Positions 1 to 14,592 of a DNA stretch of 64,000 nucleotides are shown piece after piece. The position numbers and the translations under genes were made by a program. The first letter of the stretch is position 1. The number at the start of each line of letters is the position of its first letter. The DNA is taken from contig JASJOG010000074.1 of NCBI GenBank assembly GCA_030142905.1, positions 1,376,501-1,440,500 on the forward strand. Reading direction: 5' to 3'. The notes below the pieces were generated by a model. The model did no database searches and was not told the origin of the DNA. It saw only the letters and a program-made list of their open reading frames with translations. The stretch comes from Heliopora coerulea. Taxonomy: Eukaryota; Cnidaria; Anthozoa; Scleralcyonacea; Helioporidae.

Positions 1-378
1 ATGACAGTACTTCTCTGTTCATTGAAAAACATTAATTCTGCCTTCTTTCCTTAAGCTCATAAATAAATTTTTCTCTGCATTTCCTCTCCATAGTCAAAAT
101 ACATAAAAATACTATTCCATCCATACTTTACCTGTAGAAGACTCCAATTATAATTCAGTTTGATGTGGTCTTATTTAAAGAATTATCCCAATAAAAAGCC
201 CCCCAAAACAAATTTTGCCCTAATTATGTTATAGATGCGACTGAATGTTTTGATAAAAGTTGTTAATTATGCATAATTATTAAACTTTAAGTTCTTAGTA
301 AAAAGAAGTGTTGTAGACATTATTATTTCTGTTTACTTTTCTAGTTTCTTAGACAAAAGAATAAAAGCTTAAGCATAG

Positions 379-3300
379 ACTTTATTCATTCTGCCAATAT
401 TGGACAAAAAGACTCCCAGAAAAGCCTGTTCTCTCTTTGGCATGCAATCTTTCAAGTTCCTCGGCCAAAGAAGAATCGGTTTGCTTTGCTGTTCAAAACT
501 CCTGTGCAAGAAGCCAACATATTGCCAAACCTTAGCCTTGGTGATCCCATCAGAAATCCTGAAATAAGTAGTTCCACTTGTAGGTTTTACAACATGTTGC
601 ATTTAGTATCATCAAATGGACAGTATAATAAACTTGAGGATGGTAAGTTGACACTTCTCTCATCTGAGAAATTCAGTGTACTAAATTGTTTGGATGACTG
701 GGTCACTTTTTTTGTCTCACAAAAAGTAATGACATTGGTGATACACTAAAAACTAATTATAAGCATAACCACAGTAATTGGAGGCCTTTAACTAGGTATT
801 TCAGAGTTAGAAGTACAAATAAATTTTCTGTATTCAGTTGGGTATTACTGGGATATTCTTCTGTAGTTATGCAGTATTCTTATTTGGAAATACAGGATAT
901 TGTCAATGAGTAAGGAAATACTAAAATTATCTTCTTCCTCTTTGTTTTACATTTAGGTATCTTTGAAAATTATTTAAACATGAAATTCAAAGATGCTTAT
1001 TTAAATCTGGTAAGCTTCAGTATTTATGGCTGCATGGTCTTGACATGAAATGGAGCTTTTTCAATCATTGTATTGCTTTTATTTTGAAGGTAGTCTCAGC
1101 AACAGAATGGCTAGAGTTTGCAGACCTGGTTTCAAAGAGTCTTCAGCAACAGCAAAATTTTGTGTTAATGAGATATCAACCATTCTTATCAGTTGCATTT
1201 CATATGTTCTTTGCTGGTCCTTCTCAGCCAAAACTCAATTATCCAAGCACTAAATATGAAGTACGGCAAGCAACCAATTTGTTGTCTTGTACCATTCCTT
1301 AAAAGTAGATTCCGTAGTAAATTGTTGATTTTTTCTTACAGAACAAACTAAAAGAAACCAAGACAGTAAATATCATAACATCATTGTTAAATGATATATC
1401 TCCTCACATCTTTGAGAACTTGGATACAAGAATAATGGTTGTAGAAGTTCTGCCACTTCTCCTGCATATTATCACACCTGCCCTTCGACCGGTAAACAAC
1501 TGTATAGTTTTCACCAGTTCTTCTACCTGTTTAAGCTGTAGCCACTGACACTGTTATCTTTGTTGTTTGAAGGTTAACACACAGCTGTTTAGTCGAAGTG
1601 AAAAACAACAGTTAGTAGGTCTTATCAATACTATGATATCATATAACTTGACATACCATCAAGAGAGAAGTATTGAAGGAAACTACACCTATTTGTTGGA
1701 TCCGTAAGTACAAATAGCATTTTTCTGTAATAAAGAAATTATGCCATTACCAATGGTGATTCTTTAGTTGGGGGCTTACTCATCTGAAAAGGAAATCTTA
1801 CAATTTTGCTTTAAAGTCAAATCAAACCCAGGTTTTTGATGATAAGTACCATGTGAAAGTCAAAATGTGACTATTCTCCATTAGATTTCATAATGTCAGT
1901 GAAGTTCAAATTGCTATTAATATTACACATTCGTTCTGTTTAATGAAGAATTGTGTATTGATTATTAGGGTAACACTAAACCATGCTTTGTTCAATGTGT
2001 ATTTACAAAATTGACTTATTTAGTAATATTGAAGATGTTGTAAAGTTTCCTGGCTTGCCCCAACATAAACAACTGACTTATGCCACCAAACAGCTAATTG
2101 CAAGAGAGGTGAGTTGATAGCCAGTACTCCACATACTATACCACTTGAAATTATCATTTGAAAAATGAATGAATTAAATTGAAATTTTTTAAATGTGTAA
2201 ATGTTGACATATTACTGGTAATAAACAGAGACTAACTCTTTAACATTAAAAAAATACACCAGATTGATTTAGAGAAAATGCGAAGGATGGAAAAAGCCAT
2301 AAAGAGAGCTAATGTGTAAGTTTTCTAGCTTCATTGAAACTGTATTGTGGTGACATGTGTAATGCTATCAACTGCTATTTACCAGCAATCCCAGACCAGT
2401 CTAGTATCCTTGTAGAGTGACCAAGGATTGATACTAAACCAGAAATTCCCCACAGCAAGGATTATGTTAGTGTAGTGTGCAAGCACTTTATGACAATAAT
2501 GGGCAAAAAAAACCAATCATATCTAGCAGCAGATAAGAATTCTATGGATTTCTTTTTTGAAAACAGTGAAAAAGATGGCAGAAATAAAATGCAGACTAAA
2601 GGACAAGTAACCAATGCAAATTCATCAAGTCCTCTGGTCTTACAGCTGAAACCTAAAGAACTCAAGCCAGCTGCTGATAAAGTAACAGTAAGTTGGTGAA
2701 ATGTTTAGAGACCATTTGAAATACTTTTAATGTCAAACCTGCCTCACAGTAAGAATACTGTTCATTGCACTAGTCAGTATACCTACCTACCTTCTCAATA
2801 TGAAGTTGCAAAGTGCAGCAACATCTCTGGTTTTAAAAGACTTTTATTTTGAAATTTAGCAAGAAAAAGACTTCTTTGGCCGACCCATTGTACCCAAATC
2901 TATGACAAATTGTGGTAAGTTTCCAAAAGGCTACATGAAAATGTTTAACAACAATGCTGAATGATACAGTATTATATCAGTTATAAAAAAAACAATTGCT
3001 CAAAGACTTAATACAAATCCAATACAGTACAATAATGGAACATGGTTTTATATAAATTGACAACAGATTATCATGGTTGGATAAACTGTATAGTTAGTGT
3101 AGTTTTAATCAGGCTGTTACCAAATTAATTGGCCAAAGGTGGCTACACAGGGCATAGCCCCAGTCAATTCAAAATTGCTTGCAGCTGCATAAAATTAAAT
3201 GTTTGGGATGTCTACTTAAATGGCATTTTTAAACTTTCTCTTGTATGAGTGGGTGGCTTTTTTATGATGTTTAGGTGAGTCATGCCAAGACAACCCTCAA

Positions 3301-3390
3301 AAGAAATCCAAGTCACCTTTTTGGTTCAAATTTCAGGAAGGTTTTTCAAATGCTGTGAGGAGGACAATCAAAATACAGGACCTATTGTAA
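379..3390 (+). CDS. CHTF18: CHTF18, C-terminal part (5' end outside window)
   Basis: Alternative large subunit of the RFC clamp loader (CTF18-RFC) acting on PCNA in replication and sister-chromatid cohesion in the nucleus. Ten exons read: 379-642, 957-1009, 1090-1260, 1342-1491, 1573-1703, 2024-2108, 2263-2315, 2471-2687, 2860-2914, 3275-3390, giving about 430 residues and a TAA stop. The AAA+ ATPase part lies upstream of the window; what is seen is the post-ATPase helical region. Recognition rests on blocks shared with vertebrate CHTF18: LFSLW near the first exon, LRPVNTQLFSRSEKQQL across exons 4-5, LTYATKQLIARE in exon 6, then the KDFFGR and NAVRRTIKIQDLL C-terminus known to bind Ctf8/Dcc1. 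Splice phases all agree. The first exon boundary (379) is the least certain. Candidate poly(A) signals AATAAA are at about 3452 and 3691. The window before 379 appears to be intron of this gene. Confidence 0.93.
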
Positions 3391-4618
3391 TTAAATTTAA
3401 TGTGCCATTTTTCCATTGAGTACATGTTGAGTTTTTAACTTCTTAGATATAAATAAATTATAATTATTGTACTATCCTATAATATAAGCATACCACAAAC
3501 AGAAATCCAATATTAAATTAAATAAGAAACACTTCTGTTCATATTAATTCAACTGATTTTTTAGTTTTGCTTTTGTAACAGAAATGGCTTATTGTATTTT
3601 CAACAGCAACTCTTTCCATTTTCAATACTCTGAGAGGCAAGGATGCTACTGTATATATTTTATTCATGTTAATGACAGATGATTTTATTCAATAAAGTGG
3701 ACCACCTGCTCCTTAATTTAATGGGAAAATTAAGTGCCATGTTTAAAGAACAAAATGGAAATGTGGACACCAATACAAGGTTTTAATTTTAGCTGCCAAA
3801 CAAACCAGCTAACTTAATGGACTGGAACAGCCTAATTTCATTCACTTTGCTAACAGAATAAGATTGGCTTTCATTGTCATTTTTTAAGAAGAATGAAGTT
3901 TACTCAATTGGATTCATGATTTGGTCTACAGAGAACTGTTGAAAAATTAGTTGCATAACATACAGTTTGCTGAAACAGTTTGAACAATTTAGAGGTATGC
4001 ATAAATAATTCTCAGACTTTGCATGGTGATGATGCATTTTGGTAGTTAACTTGTACCAGGTTAATAGAGCAGCAGTTTCACTGCTGTTAGCACAGACATC
4101 TAAGTTTCACACACATCACTAACTAAACCCCTCACATTTCAAGTTGAGGAGAACACATTTGAAAATTCACCTACAAGGTTGAAATTAGCATGTCATTCTA
4201 GTTGCCCCAAGCAACCACAAAGTAATATTTTAAAGAGCTTTAGTACACCTTTCTGGTTGTTCTTGCATCTGCATGACTTCACAGAGCAAAAGAAAGCTAA
4301 ACTCAACCTTAGTGGCACTTAAAAATCAAATACAGGTCCATACAATTGAAATGGATAAACTGAAGCTTTCATTTTTATTTTCCATCAAATGTTTCTTCAG
4401 AACCCTTAAAACCAATACCAGTTGGTAATGTTTACTACAAAATGCCAGAAAATTGTTGCATGGATCAATCTAAACCTTAGAGGTGCAGTAAATACTTGAA
4501 ATTGTTGGCTATGAGACAACTGGATTGAAAGAATTTCAAGTCCTGACCTGCAGTTTAGAATTGTACTAGTGTCACTTTACATAAATATTTCCCACCCTCC
4601 TCACGACAACACTGTTTT
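3391..4618. other. Convergent 3' region between CHTF18 and the JmjC-like gene
   Basis: AT-rich non-coding stretch between two genes that face each other tail-to-tail. It should hold both 3' UTRs; AATAAA occurs at about 3452 and 3691 on the plus strand. I see no exon, repeat array or RNA gene in it. Confidence 0.6.
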
Positions 4619-7399
4619 TTAGTCAAACTCTGAACCAATTGTGATACTTATTTCTCCAGGTTCCACTGTTGTTGAATGGTACCATTGATTAGTGTCAACC
4701 ACAACTGCAAGAAAAAAATAAGATTGAACTTTAAAAGAATACAATTCAGGTGGATATCAATGTCTAAACCAACTGCCAGCTAGGAAGTGAACTTTTCCAT
4801 TATATCATTGTTTTTGGCCAGAATTTCCTTGAAAGAATCACAAATTTATTGAAAAATTTGTTAAGTAATATTAATCAGATTTCAAATCAAGGTGGGAACT
4901 CAGGATACAACACGCACTACATATACAATGCTGTGGCAAAAGATCAAGTACAGTATGTAAAGCAACTTTACCAATTTCTCCTTTCTCTACTGTAACATCA
5001 AGAGGTTGACAAACTGCTTCACACTCTGGTGGAGGACGAAGATGCCATGTCTTCCTGCCTGATAGTTGAGCTTGCCATGAAGGTCGTTCCACATTATCCA
5101 GCTAAACAAGAGTTAATGTATCTTAGCTATAGTTGCAGTCAAACAATTATTTTTCTCTGTTATTTCAAAAACAGAATAGATAATGGCTTCTGAAAACATC
5201 AGTCTCCTTTCTGTTTCTCAAAAAAGGTTGCAGTGGAATCTTACATGCATATTTGCTCCAGGTCCAACTCCACCCATGAATATCCAGTCAGTTTCACTGT
5301 GTTCTGAGTCAGATGGAATAAAGTAGGGCTTACTGTAGTGTTTTCGAAGCTCAGTCCTCACCTCCCCATCACAATTACTCCTACAGGAGAAAGTATGTTA
5401 TATGTCAAAAAGAACCCTCAGAGTTGGAGCCAAAGCATTCATAATCCACACATGCACATGCAATACATATCAGTAAATTTTGTGAAATCTGGTTATAATA
5501 GTCAGAATTTTGGGACTGTCCCTTCTTTGATCAAGTCAATGCAACAGTGGCATAATTCAGAGAATACTTTTAGTGTAAATTTACCATTGTTATGTTGTAA
5601 AGTACTGCCATCTGTTACAGCTTAGCATTAGCCAGTTAAAGTCCCCCTTTTATTATTTGTTATATATTTTACAAATTGACCAATCAGACTGACTTAATTT
5701 ATTCCAAAAACGTTTACTACAAGTAAACCAAATTTATGCCAAGACAATTAGAAAACCCATGGAGTTTTGTATGAGTGGTAGTGAACTCAGACTCTTCCCT
5801 CATCGACTACCAGTTCATGTTGCAGAAAACAGATCTGTTTTCTAATATAGTTGAATATATGTAGCAAGTATGTTCTTCAGTATGGGCTTGTAGGAGGCTT
5901 GGACCCCTTGATTATTCTACAGTACATACTTGTTGTGTTCTGCCTCTACATATAAATAATTAGGAGTCAGGGTATTTACAGTATAGCATATGTGCTCTTT
6001 ACTGGATTAACATCAGTGTTGTAGTGTATTTACAAGCTAGAGCTAAATGCAAGAAATGAAAATCCTGGGTGAACAGGTTAAATTTTTTAAGAACTCCGGA
6101 GAACATACAATTTTAAATTTGGTAAATTTGGGTCCAGTGTTAGTTTAGTGAACAAATTATCTGTGAATTTGAAAGACACATCTGTTCTGCATAGAGGCAG
6201 TACATCAGTTTGCTTAGCCATGCAGATTTTTATTAAAGTTTTTGTGAAAAGACTAATAATTTGCCACTTCATCCCGAGAGAGTTATTTCTGTTGGTAGTC
6301 ACACTAAAGGCATGGTTACCAAGGAAGTATTGAAAGACTGAAAGGACCTTTGAGTTCTGCTTCAGCAGTTGTTTTGTTTAGGACGATACCACGAAGCAGA
6401 CGTAAACAACTTGGAACCGGAACTGATAAGTTGTCCATGTACAGACTTCCAGGTAAATATTTACCCTTGACGTAGTCGAATGATTGCAAGATATTAATTT
6501 GTGCCTTTAACAGTGAAAAACCAAACTGCAGTATTGTTTACTTCCTATGTCTCATATAGCTTAATTTAACTGGGCAAAACAAGCAGCTGTCTAATATCTA
6601 CAATTCAAATCACCACTTGTAATAATTAGTCTGAGAAATTCATACTGAATTTTAGTCGTCAGTAAGCCTCTAAAGGAAAACGTAACGAAGATTAAAATTT
6701 AAAACTTCTATATTTTTTGACTTAAACTTAACTGTTAGTCCAATTGAAATATAAAACATTAGATTCTAAAGCAATTATCTTTAATGCTTACCATCCAATG
6801 TACCATGGCTCGGCTTTAAACTCGGCTCGTTCTTTCGACATATTAAACACTTCCCTCAGCGTGTGAAATTCTGTTTGGTAAGGAAAGAACTGACATTGTT
6901 CGTCTGTAACATTGAACGCAGTTTCGCTTTCACTGTACAATTTACGGAAAAACTCGAATGTAAACACTTGGATGGCAGTCCAATTTTTCGTCGCGTCTTT
7001 GACAACAAGAGGTTTTGCATTGTACGCGTAGTCACTGGCAAACGTTTCTGCAGTTAGGCCAGAAAGTTTGGGCACTTCACTTAGTCCTTTACACATTCCA
7101 CAATTGGCGACAGGACGTGCAGCTTCCATGACAAATAGACTATGGTCAACTGTACAAGGATAACTCTCGTCGAACAAGTCGTCTAAGAAATAGTACCCAA
7201 AGGCTGCTAGTAAAAGCGGCAGAAACAGCACGAAGAAAATGATCTTCCATTTCCCGCTTCTCTTCGGTTTTGAGGGTAGACTAACTTCATTCAAGTAGTG
7301 GTGCACGATTTCTTCCTTTGTGACCCCTTTCTGTAATGCCTTTGTCTTTAATTCCCTGAACTTTTCGGACAATATGTTGACTTTATCATCCATCTTCAT
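4619..7399 (-). CDS. Type II membrane JmjC/cupin-like 2-oxoglutarate oxygenase-like protein
   Basis: Four exons on the minus strand: 7399-6792, 5380-5245, 5101-4972, 4704-4619, closing to exactly 319 residues. The N-terminus is cytosolic-like and charged (residues 1-50), followed by one strong hydrophobic segment at about 51-71 and a long C-terminal domain, so a type II (signal-anchor) topology with a lumenal or extracellular catalytic domain is inferred. The cupin fold is suggested by an HxD motif (H248-L-D250, in MHLDN) and a distal histidine at H301 in QWYHST, the 2-His-1-carboxylate iron pattern of Fe(II)/2-oxoglutarate oxygenases, plus the block DWIFMGGVGPGANMH. Five cysteines in the lumenal part (e.g. 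NCGMC) could form disulphides. The next in-frame Met is two codons downstream. Substrate unknown; it could be a hydroxylase or demethylase relative, or a catalytically idle cupin. Lies downstream of PSMD10 on the same strand. Confidence 0.8.
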
Positions 7400-8078
7400 C
7401 GGAGCTTTTTTAAGTTAAGGTATAGTTTTACTTGTGAAGAACACTTAAGAGTGTCACATTGACCATGCTTAGTGCGTTATGTCGAAAATTGGAAATCGCT
7501 GAAACGGAACATGTGGTGGCAGAAGTTAAAATATCGGATTACTACATCCGCACGATTGTTGGCGAGATTAAAATCCGTTAAAGACACAACGTGAGTAAAT
7601 ATGTATTGATATCGATTCGGTTAATTTAGCTGCTCAAATATTACACTTGCCTTAACAGCTGACAGTCTTCATAGTCTTAACGAAACTTTCGCAAGCAATT
7701 TTTTCGATTTTTTGAAATTTAATTCGTAATTGGCGACCTGTCGTGTCCTACAAATTACAATCGACTGACTAAGCTCGATTATGCAAATTTGCTATGAATT
7801 CTGAAAGAGCAACAGATTATCAGCATTAATAAATGCTGAAAACAGATGACATAATGAACTCTTAAATGCTGAAAGTTGTTCAAGTTGTTTCAAAAAGGAA
7901 ATGATGATAACAATTCTTACAATAAAGAGGATGAATGTGTTGTGACTTACAATTCAACAACCTTCATATAACGAATTATTACTGAACTTATTACTTGTGT
8001 ATTCCAAGCTATGCAGTATTGCCATGTTTTACAAACAGTTCACCTACATGATGGACATCTAATATACAACTAGCATTT
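7400..8078. other. Intergenic: promoter side of the JmjC-like gene and 3' side of PSMD10
   Basis: About 680 bases between two minus-strand genes. The GC content rises near 7400-7760 (CGATT, GCG-containing words), as expected for a promoter of the JmjC-like gene. A 38-codon plus-strand ORF at 7465-7581 is present but has no supporting feature. No RNA gene or repeat seen. Confidence 0.5.
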
Positions 8079-10611
<2,533 letters not shown>

Positions 10612-10719
10612 TTTTTGGTCGAATTTCTTCCTTTTCTTTCCTTTTTCGCTTTTTGGTATTTTGGTGGGAGTAACCGCTGGCACTGATGATTGTTGCCTCA
10701 AGAGAGAGGTCACTTTGTC

Positions 10720-10775
10720 CCATGGCCACCATAGTGAACCATAGTGAACCGAAGTTCACCATAGTGATGGTTACT
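10720..10775. promoter_or_regulatory. Short direct and inverted repeats in a divergent promoter interval
   Basis: Between PSMD10 (-) and the plus-strand gene starting at 10841 lie two tandem copies of CCATAGTGAA and a GTGAAC-CGAA-GTTCAC inverted repeat, followed by a third CCATAGTGA. The location in a roughly 230-base head-to-head gap suggests regulatory sites, but no known factor motif is recognised. Confidence 0.3.
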
Positions 10776-10840
10776 ACTCGGCTTGCGAAATTGTTTTTGT
10801 ACTGCGTTGAACAAGGCGTATTTACTTCTCTATTCAAGAT

Positions 10841-13800
10841 ATGGATCAAAACTTTAATACCATACCTAACCCTAAACTTAACAAAGTAATAACAAAAATG
10901 AGAAAGTTAAAAAAATCCTCACAAAAACCCACAAAAGGAACTGAAGTCAGGAGGTTTAAAAAGTCTCATACGCGGATATTCACCAAAGGCTTCTACAAGG
11001 AACCTGGGTGTACGTACAGTGGTTTAAGTTGCTGCAGAAAATGATATTTTCATGGATTTGTAACGTCAGTTGTCATTGATAAAGGTAATCATTGTCAGAC
11101 ATGTCAAAAAAAAGATTTCTACCCAGTTTTCGGGATTATCCTAAGTTTAGTCTCGGGAAAATTGTTTTGACGTTTTACGACATTATTCCAACTATCACTG
11201 AAAAGTCGGGAATCTTATGCCTTAATGGAACTTTTCTGTGGTTTTCATTTCTAGGAAATCCAATCCTGCAGCTCTATGTTGTACAAAGTTTGGGGCTCTC
11301 CATGAAGTTGTCGATCTCGATTTACTGGGGGGAAGAAATGGAACATGTGCAGTCTGTGAGCAATTATTACGTTTGGTGAGTAAAGTTGAAGTAAATGATT
11401 AACCTAGGATTGAGTTTAGATGCTTGCGTTTATTGCAAAAAAAATTAAGATTATTTAGCAGGAAAAAGTACATTTATTCATATCTTCCATGTACTCGTGC
11501 ACAACATCTTTGGAGTTTCATCGCTCATCCGCAGTATAGGATAAAAATTAGTGGGTCACTTTTTTTAGACAAAGATTTCATGGATATATGGGTATCATAA
11601 TAGCTAGAGCGGAACTTCTGCGGAGGGCGTAACCAAGAGGAAGAGGGCAAGGGGGGTGAATGACCGCCGAATTAGTGGAAAAACTACTTTGTTCTAACAA
11701 ACTGTTGCGCTTTTTCCAAGAAAAAAATCTAGCTTTTATATGATATTTGCGCCAGGAAATGCATTTTTGTTGCGTTTTCGGGGCTTTAAGATAGAAAATT
11801 TCTCTCCGTGAAGTCGCATCGTAAAGTCCGAGAAAAGGAAAGCGGATTATATTTCCTCGCTTTCAGCTGTTCTGGTTGAGCTATCCAAACAGAAAGTGAG
11901 AAAAGTTCAAAACAGACCTCCTTACCGCGATAACAGTCCGTTTATTTGTCTATTTCGGTTATTGGTCACGTCATAAACGGTAAACTAACTATTTAAAATG
12001 ACAACTGGTCTCCACGTGGCCATGATTTGTGAAGCTTTGTCGGATAGATTTCAAACTCAGGTTTGGGCTTCATTAAGGCTAAGGAATACGATAAAATTAT
12101 GAGATGCTTGGGCTGCGTATCAATACCGGAGGCGCGTAATTGTTTCACTCACGTTTCACGCCGACGAAGGGCCTTCGCTCGAAACGCCAGTTTCCCTATT
12201 GTGTATATTTTTTTTTTGGTAGTGCACAACCCTTTGGTTGTCTTTATTTGATGTACAACTGCCTAGCTACGCAGTACTCCTTTCACATTACTGTTAGTTA
12301 AAATATTGAAGCGGAAAAGTGAAACTTTCGTGCGTAAAGAAACAAAGAGACTGGTGGGATTCAACAAAATTACTAAAGCTTGTCACTGTGCTTCGACGTG
12401 GGAGCTTTCATTGCAGATGGCTGTCTATCTTTTAATCAGGGGTGACGTCAAAAGGGGCAGGGGGCTTTTGTCCCCCGTCGGCAGACTCAGCACGCCTATC
12501 AGAAAAAAAAGATCATAATTTGTCGCCGAACAATAGCGCGGCGTACAGTTGCTATTTTTAAACAAAAGTGAGACGAATAAACGAAATTGGACTTTCGAAA
12601 ATTCTCAAATGAACCTTTGTCTACTAATAACACAGTTGAAAACATGATAATGTATTAAAAACTAAAAACCTGAACCTTTTCCTTCGTTAACATCGTCAAG
12701 TCCAACCCTTGAAGTTGATCTTAACGTGCGAGAACATTTTGAATATGTTATCAGACAGTTACCTGTGCTATTACTATTTTATCTTGCCGAACATGACACG
12801 GCCTGGTTCCATTGTTTGGGACCTGGAATTCATGAGAAGACTCAGACAAAAATTGCAAAATTGACAACGTTGATATCACATGAGGCCCTCTGAGGTTTCA
12901 CCTGACGTGAATAAAATCGTTCATGCTATTCCTGGTATGAATTACGTCCTTTCGTGTGCTTTGAGCGGCGGGGGCTGAATAATTACTCTTGATAGATCAA
13001 TTTTCCCTTTGTCTTTGTATAAAGCCCAGCTAGAATGATTAAATCTTTGCATGTTCTACTGTATGCATATACTTTTCATTCGGAAACGAAATAAGATGTT
13101 TCGAGCCAAGCCCAACATTATTGCCTTGTAATGTTGGAAAAGCAACCAAACGATTGAACGTTCGTTGTGCCTCATCATTTGTCGAACAATATCTTTGACC
13201 GAAATCCAACTTTCATCCAGTTGACATTGTACGGCCAACACTCGTTAATCAGTATTGTACCACAACACTGGGACGTTTACTCAGTAGCCGTGTTGTTAAC
13301 TTTATTTACATTAACGTTTGTAGGAAACGCATTCTGTTTTCTTTCTTACGGAGAAAGAAAGAAACATGTGCAATTCTAAGAATCATCAACAAAGTTGCGA
13401 TTATTTTCAGTTCTTTGACATTGCACTTAATTTCTGACTAGCAATTTGTTTAAAAGGATCTTTTCGTTGGTTGCAGGACTTTCAAGTTCAGTCTTGCTTT
13501 TCGCTCTTGGCCTCTGTTTCAATTAATTTACAAGATTTTGATACCTAACTTGGCTATTTACCATAGTTTGACTATGTGGACTTTCAAATCTGGTTTTGAT
13601 TTCTTGTTGGTATATTGCACGAGAAAGTCAATGCCCAGCCAGAGTGACACTGCTTCTAGATGAGACGCCTGTACATTTGAAAACATGGCAAAGTGTAAGA
13701 ACATCTACACGTGCAGCTAATAAATCTAACTCCACATGGCAGCTACAATAGGCGTGAACATTCTTAAACCTTGAGTGCTAAGTGCTTAATGCCATACGAT

Positions 13801-14071
13801 GCGGATAAGTCTTTTCGAAACAGCTTATAACAAGTGTATTTTTGTGGGGTAAAAGGTAGGTCAATAAACGATTTTAGCTGAATCTGATTACTAATTGGAA
13901 AACAGACGGTGATCTATAATGACATCGTTGATTTGTCTTTTTCAGTTCTGCGTACAAAATATGCGAAGAGATTACGCTCTCACCACTCTGCTATATTGCT
14001 GTAAAGATCGTAAAGTGGAGGAACATAGTGAAAATTTCATCTGCAATATGTGTAATTCTTCTAATACTTGA
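10841..14071 (+). CDS. Tentative small Cys-rich (zinc-binding?) protein, unrecognised
   Basis: I do not recognise this gene. The model has three exons, 10841-11007, 11255-11375 and 13946-14071, which close in phase to 137 residues. Exon 1 is basic (KKSSQKPTKG, RRFKKSH). Exon 2 has C64-C65, H72 and C87-x2-C90; exon 3 repeats the pattern with C114-C115, H123 and C129-x2-C132. This matched pairing across two separately predicted exons, a GTGAGT donor at 11376 and a good pyrimidine tract before 13946 are the support. The exon 1 donor (GG/GTGTAC) is weak and the second intron is 2.6 kb, so the third exon could be wrong. The start ATG is the first after the divergent PSMD10 promoter. A nucleic-acid or protein-binding zinc protein is a guess only. 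Confidence 0.42.
12161..12190 (+). repeat. Hammerhead-like repeat core (degenerate)
   Basis: CCGACGA, then a GGGC-CTTC-GCTC hairpin, then GAAAC: this follows the hammerhead ribozyme order CUGANGA - stem II - GAAA with the conserved U4 replaced by C. Similar cores are common in Penelope-like elements and retrozymes of animals. It sits in the large intron of the tentative Cys-rich gene. No flanking stem I/III pairing was convincing, so it is probably an inactive relic. Confidence 0.35.
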
Positions 14072-14592
14072 CACTTGTATATACAGCGACTCGTTGCAAC
14101 CATATGATTTTAATTACTTTAGTTCTTATCTAATGATTTCATCCTGGAAATACGTACTCACAAACTGAATCATCTCCTAAAATTAGCAACTACTTTATAA
14201 CCGTGTCAGATAACTTCCCAAAGGATTATTCTGAACAAGTGCAGGTAGTAAATATGTTTATTATTTCTACGAGAAACTTTAAAGATATACTTATATACTT
14301 TTTAAAGATATACCCAGTCTTTAAGATCCCAAAAGTTTCAAAGGATCCTTGTACAAGTCTAGGTGAATAGACAGCATTTTCTGTGCCTAGCAGCAAATTC
14401 TCCATAATTTTAATGGCTTGTTCTCTGAGATTCTCGTAAACCATCCAGCCAATATTGTAGAAAGTGAAGTGCCAACACTGCTGCGTGTCTCAGGAAGAAA
14501 CTTCACCTGACAAAATTCCTCTTGTGTGCGCCTTTGACACGAAGTACTTTAGGACAATTATTCTACCGAAGTGAATACTCTAGCAAAATAAC
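14072..14592. other. Intergenic, convergent 3' side of the Cys-rich and ARL4-like genes
   Basis: About 520 bases, AT-rich. A short direct repeat of AAAGATATAC is visible near 14280-14312. I see no other gene-like or RNA-like structure. Confidence 0.45.

Noticed and set aside
7465..7581. 38-codon ORF with a fair start context divergent from the JmjC-like gene
   Set aside because: Too short, no motif, and lies in a promoter-like segment; could be chance.
12063..12518. Two plus-strand ORFs (62 and 70 codons) between 12.0 and 12.5 kb
   Set aside because: They lie over the hammerhead-like repeat relic and its flank, lack homology, and do not splice in phase with the Cys-rich gene.
13463..13540. 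Alternative last exon for the Cys-rich gene after the acceptor near 13477
   Set aside because: It gives a 23-residue tail without the CC...CxxC pattern; the acceptor at 13945 has a better pyrimidine tract and a matching cysteine set.
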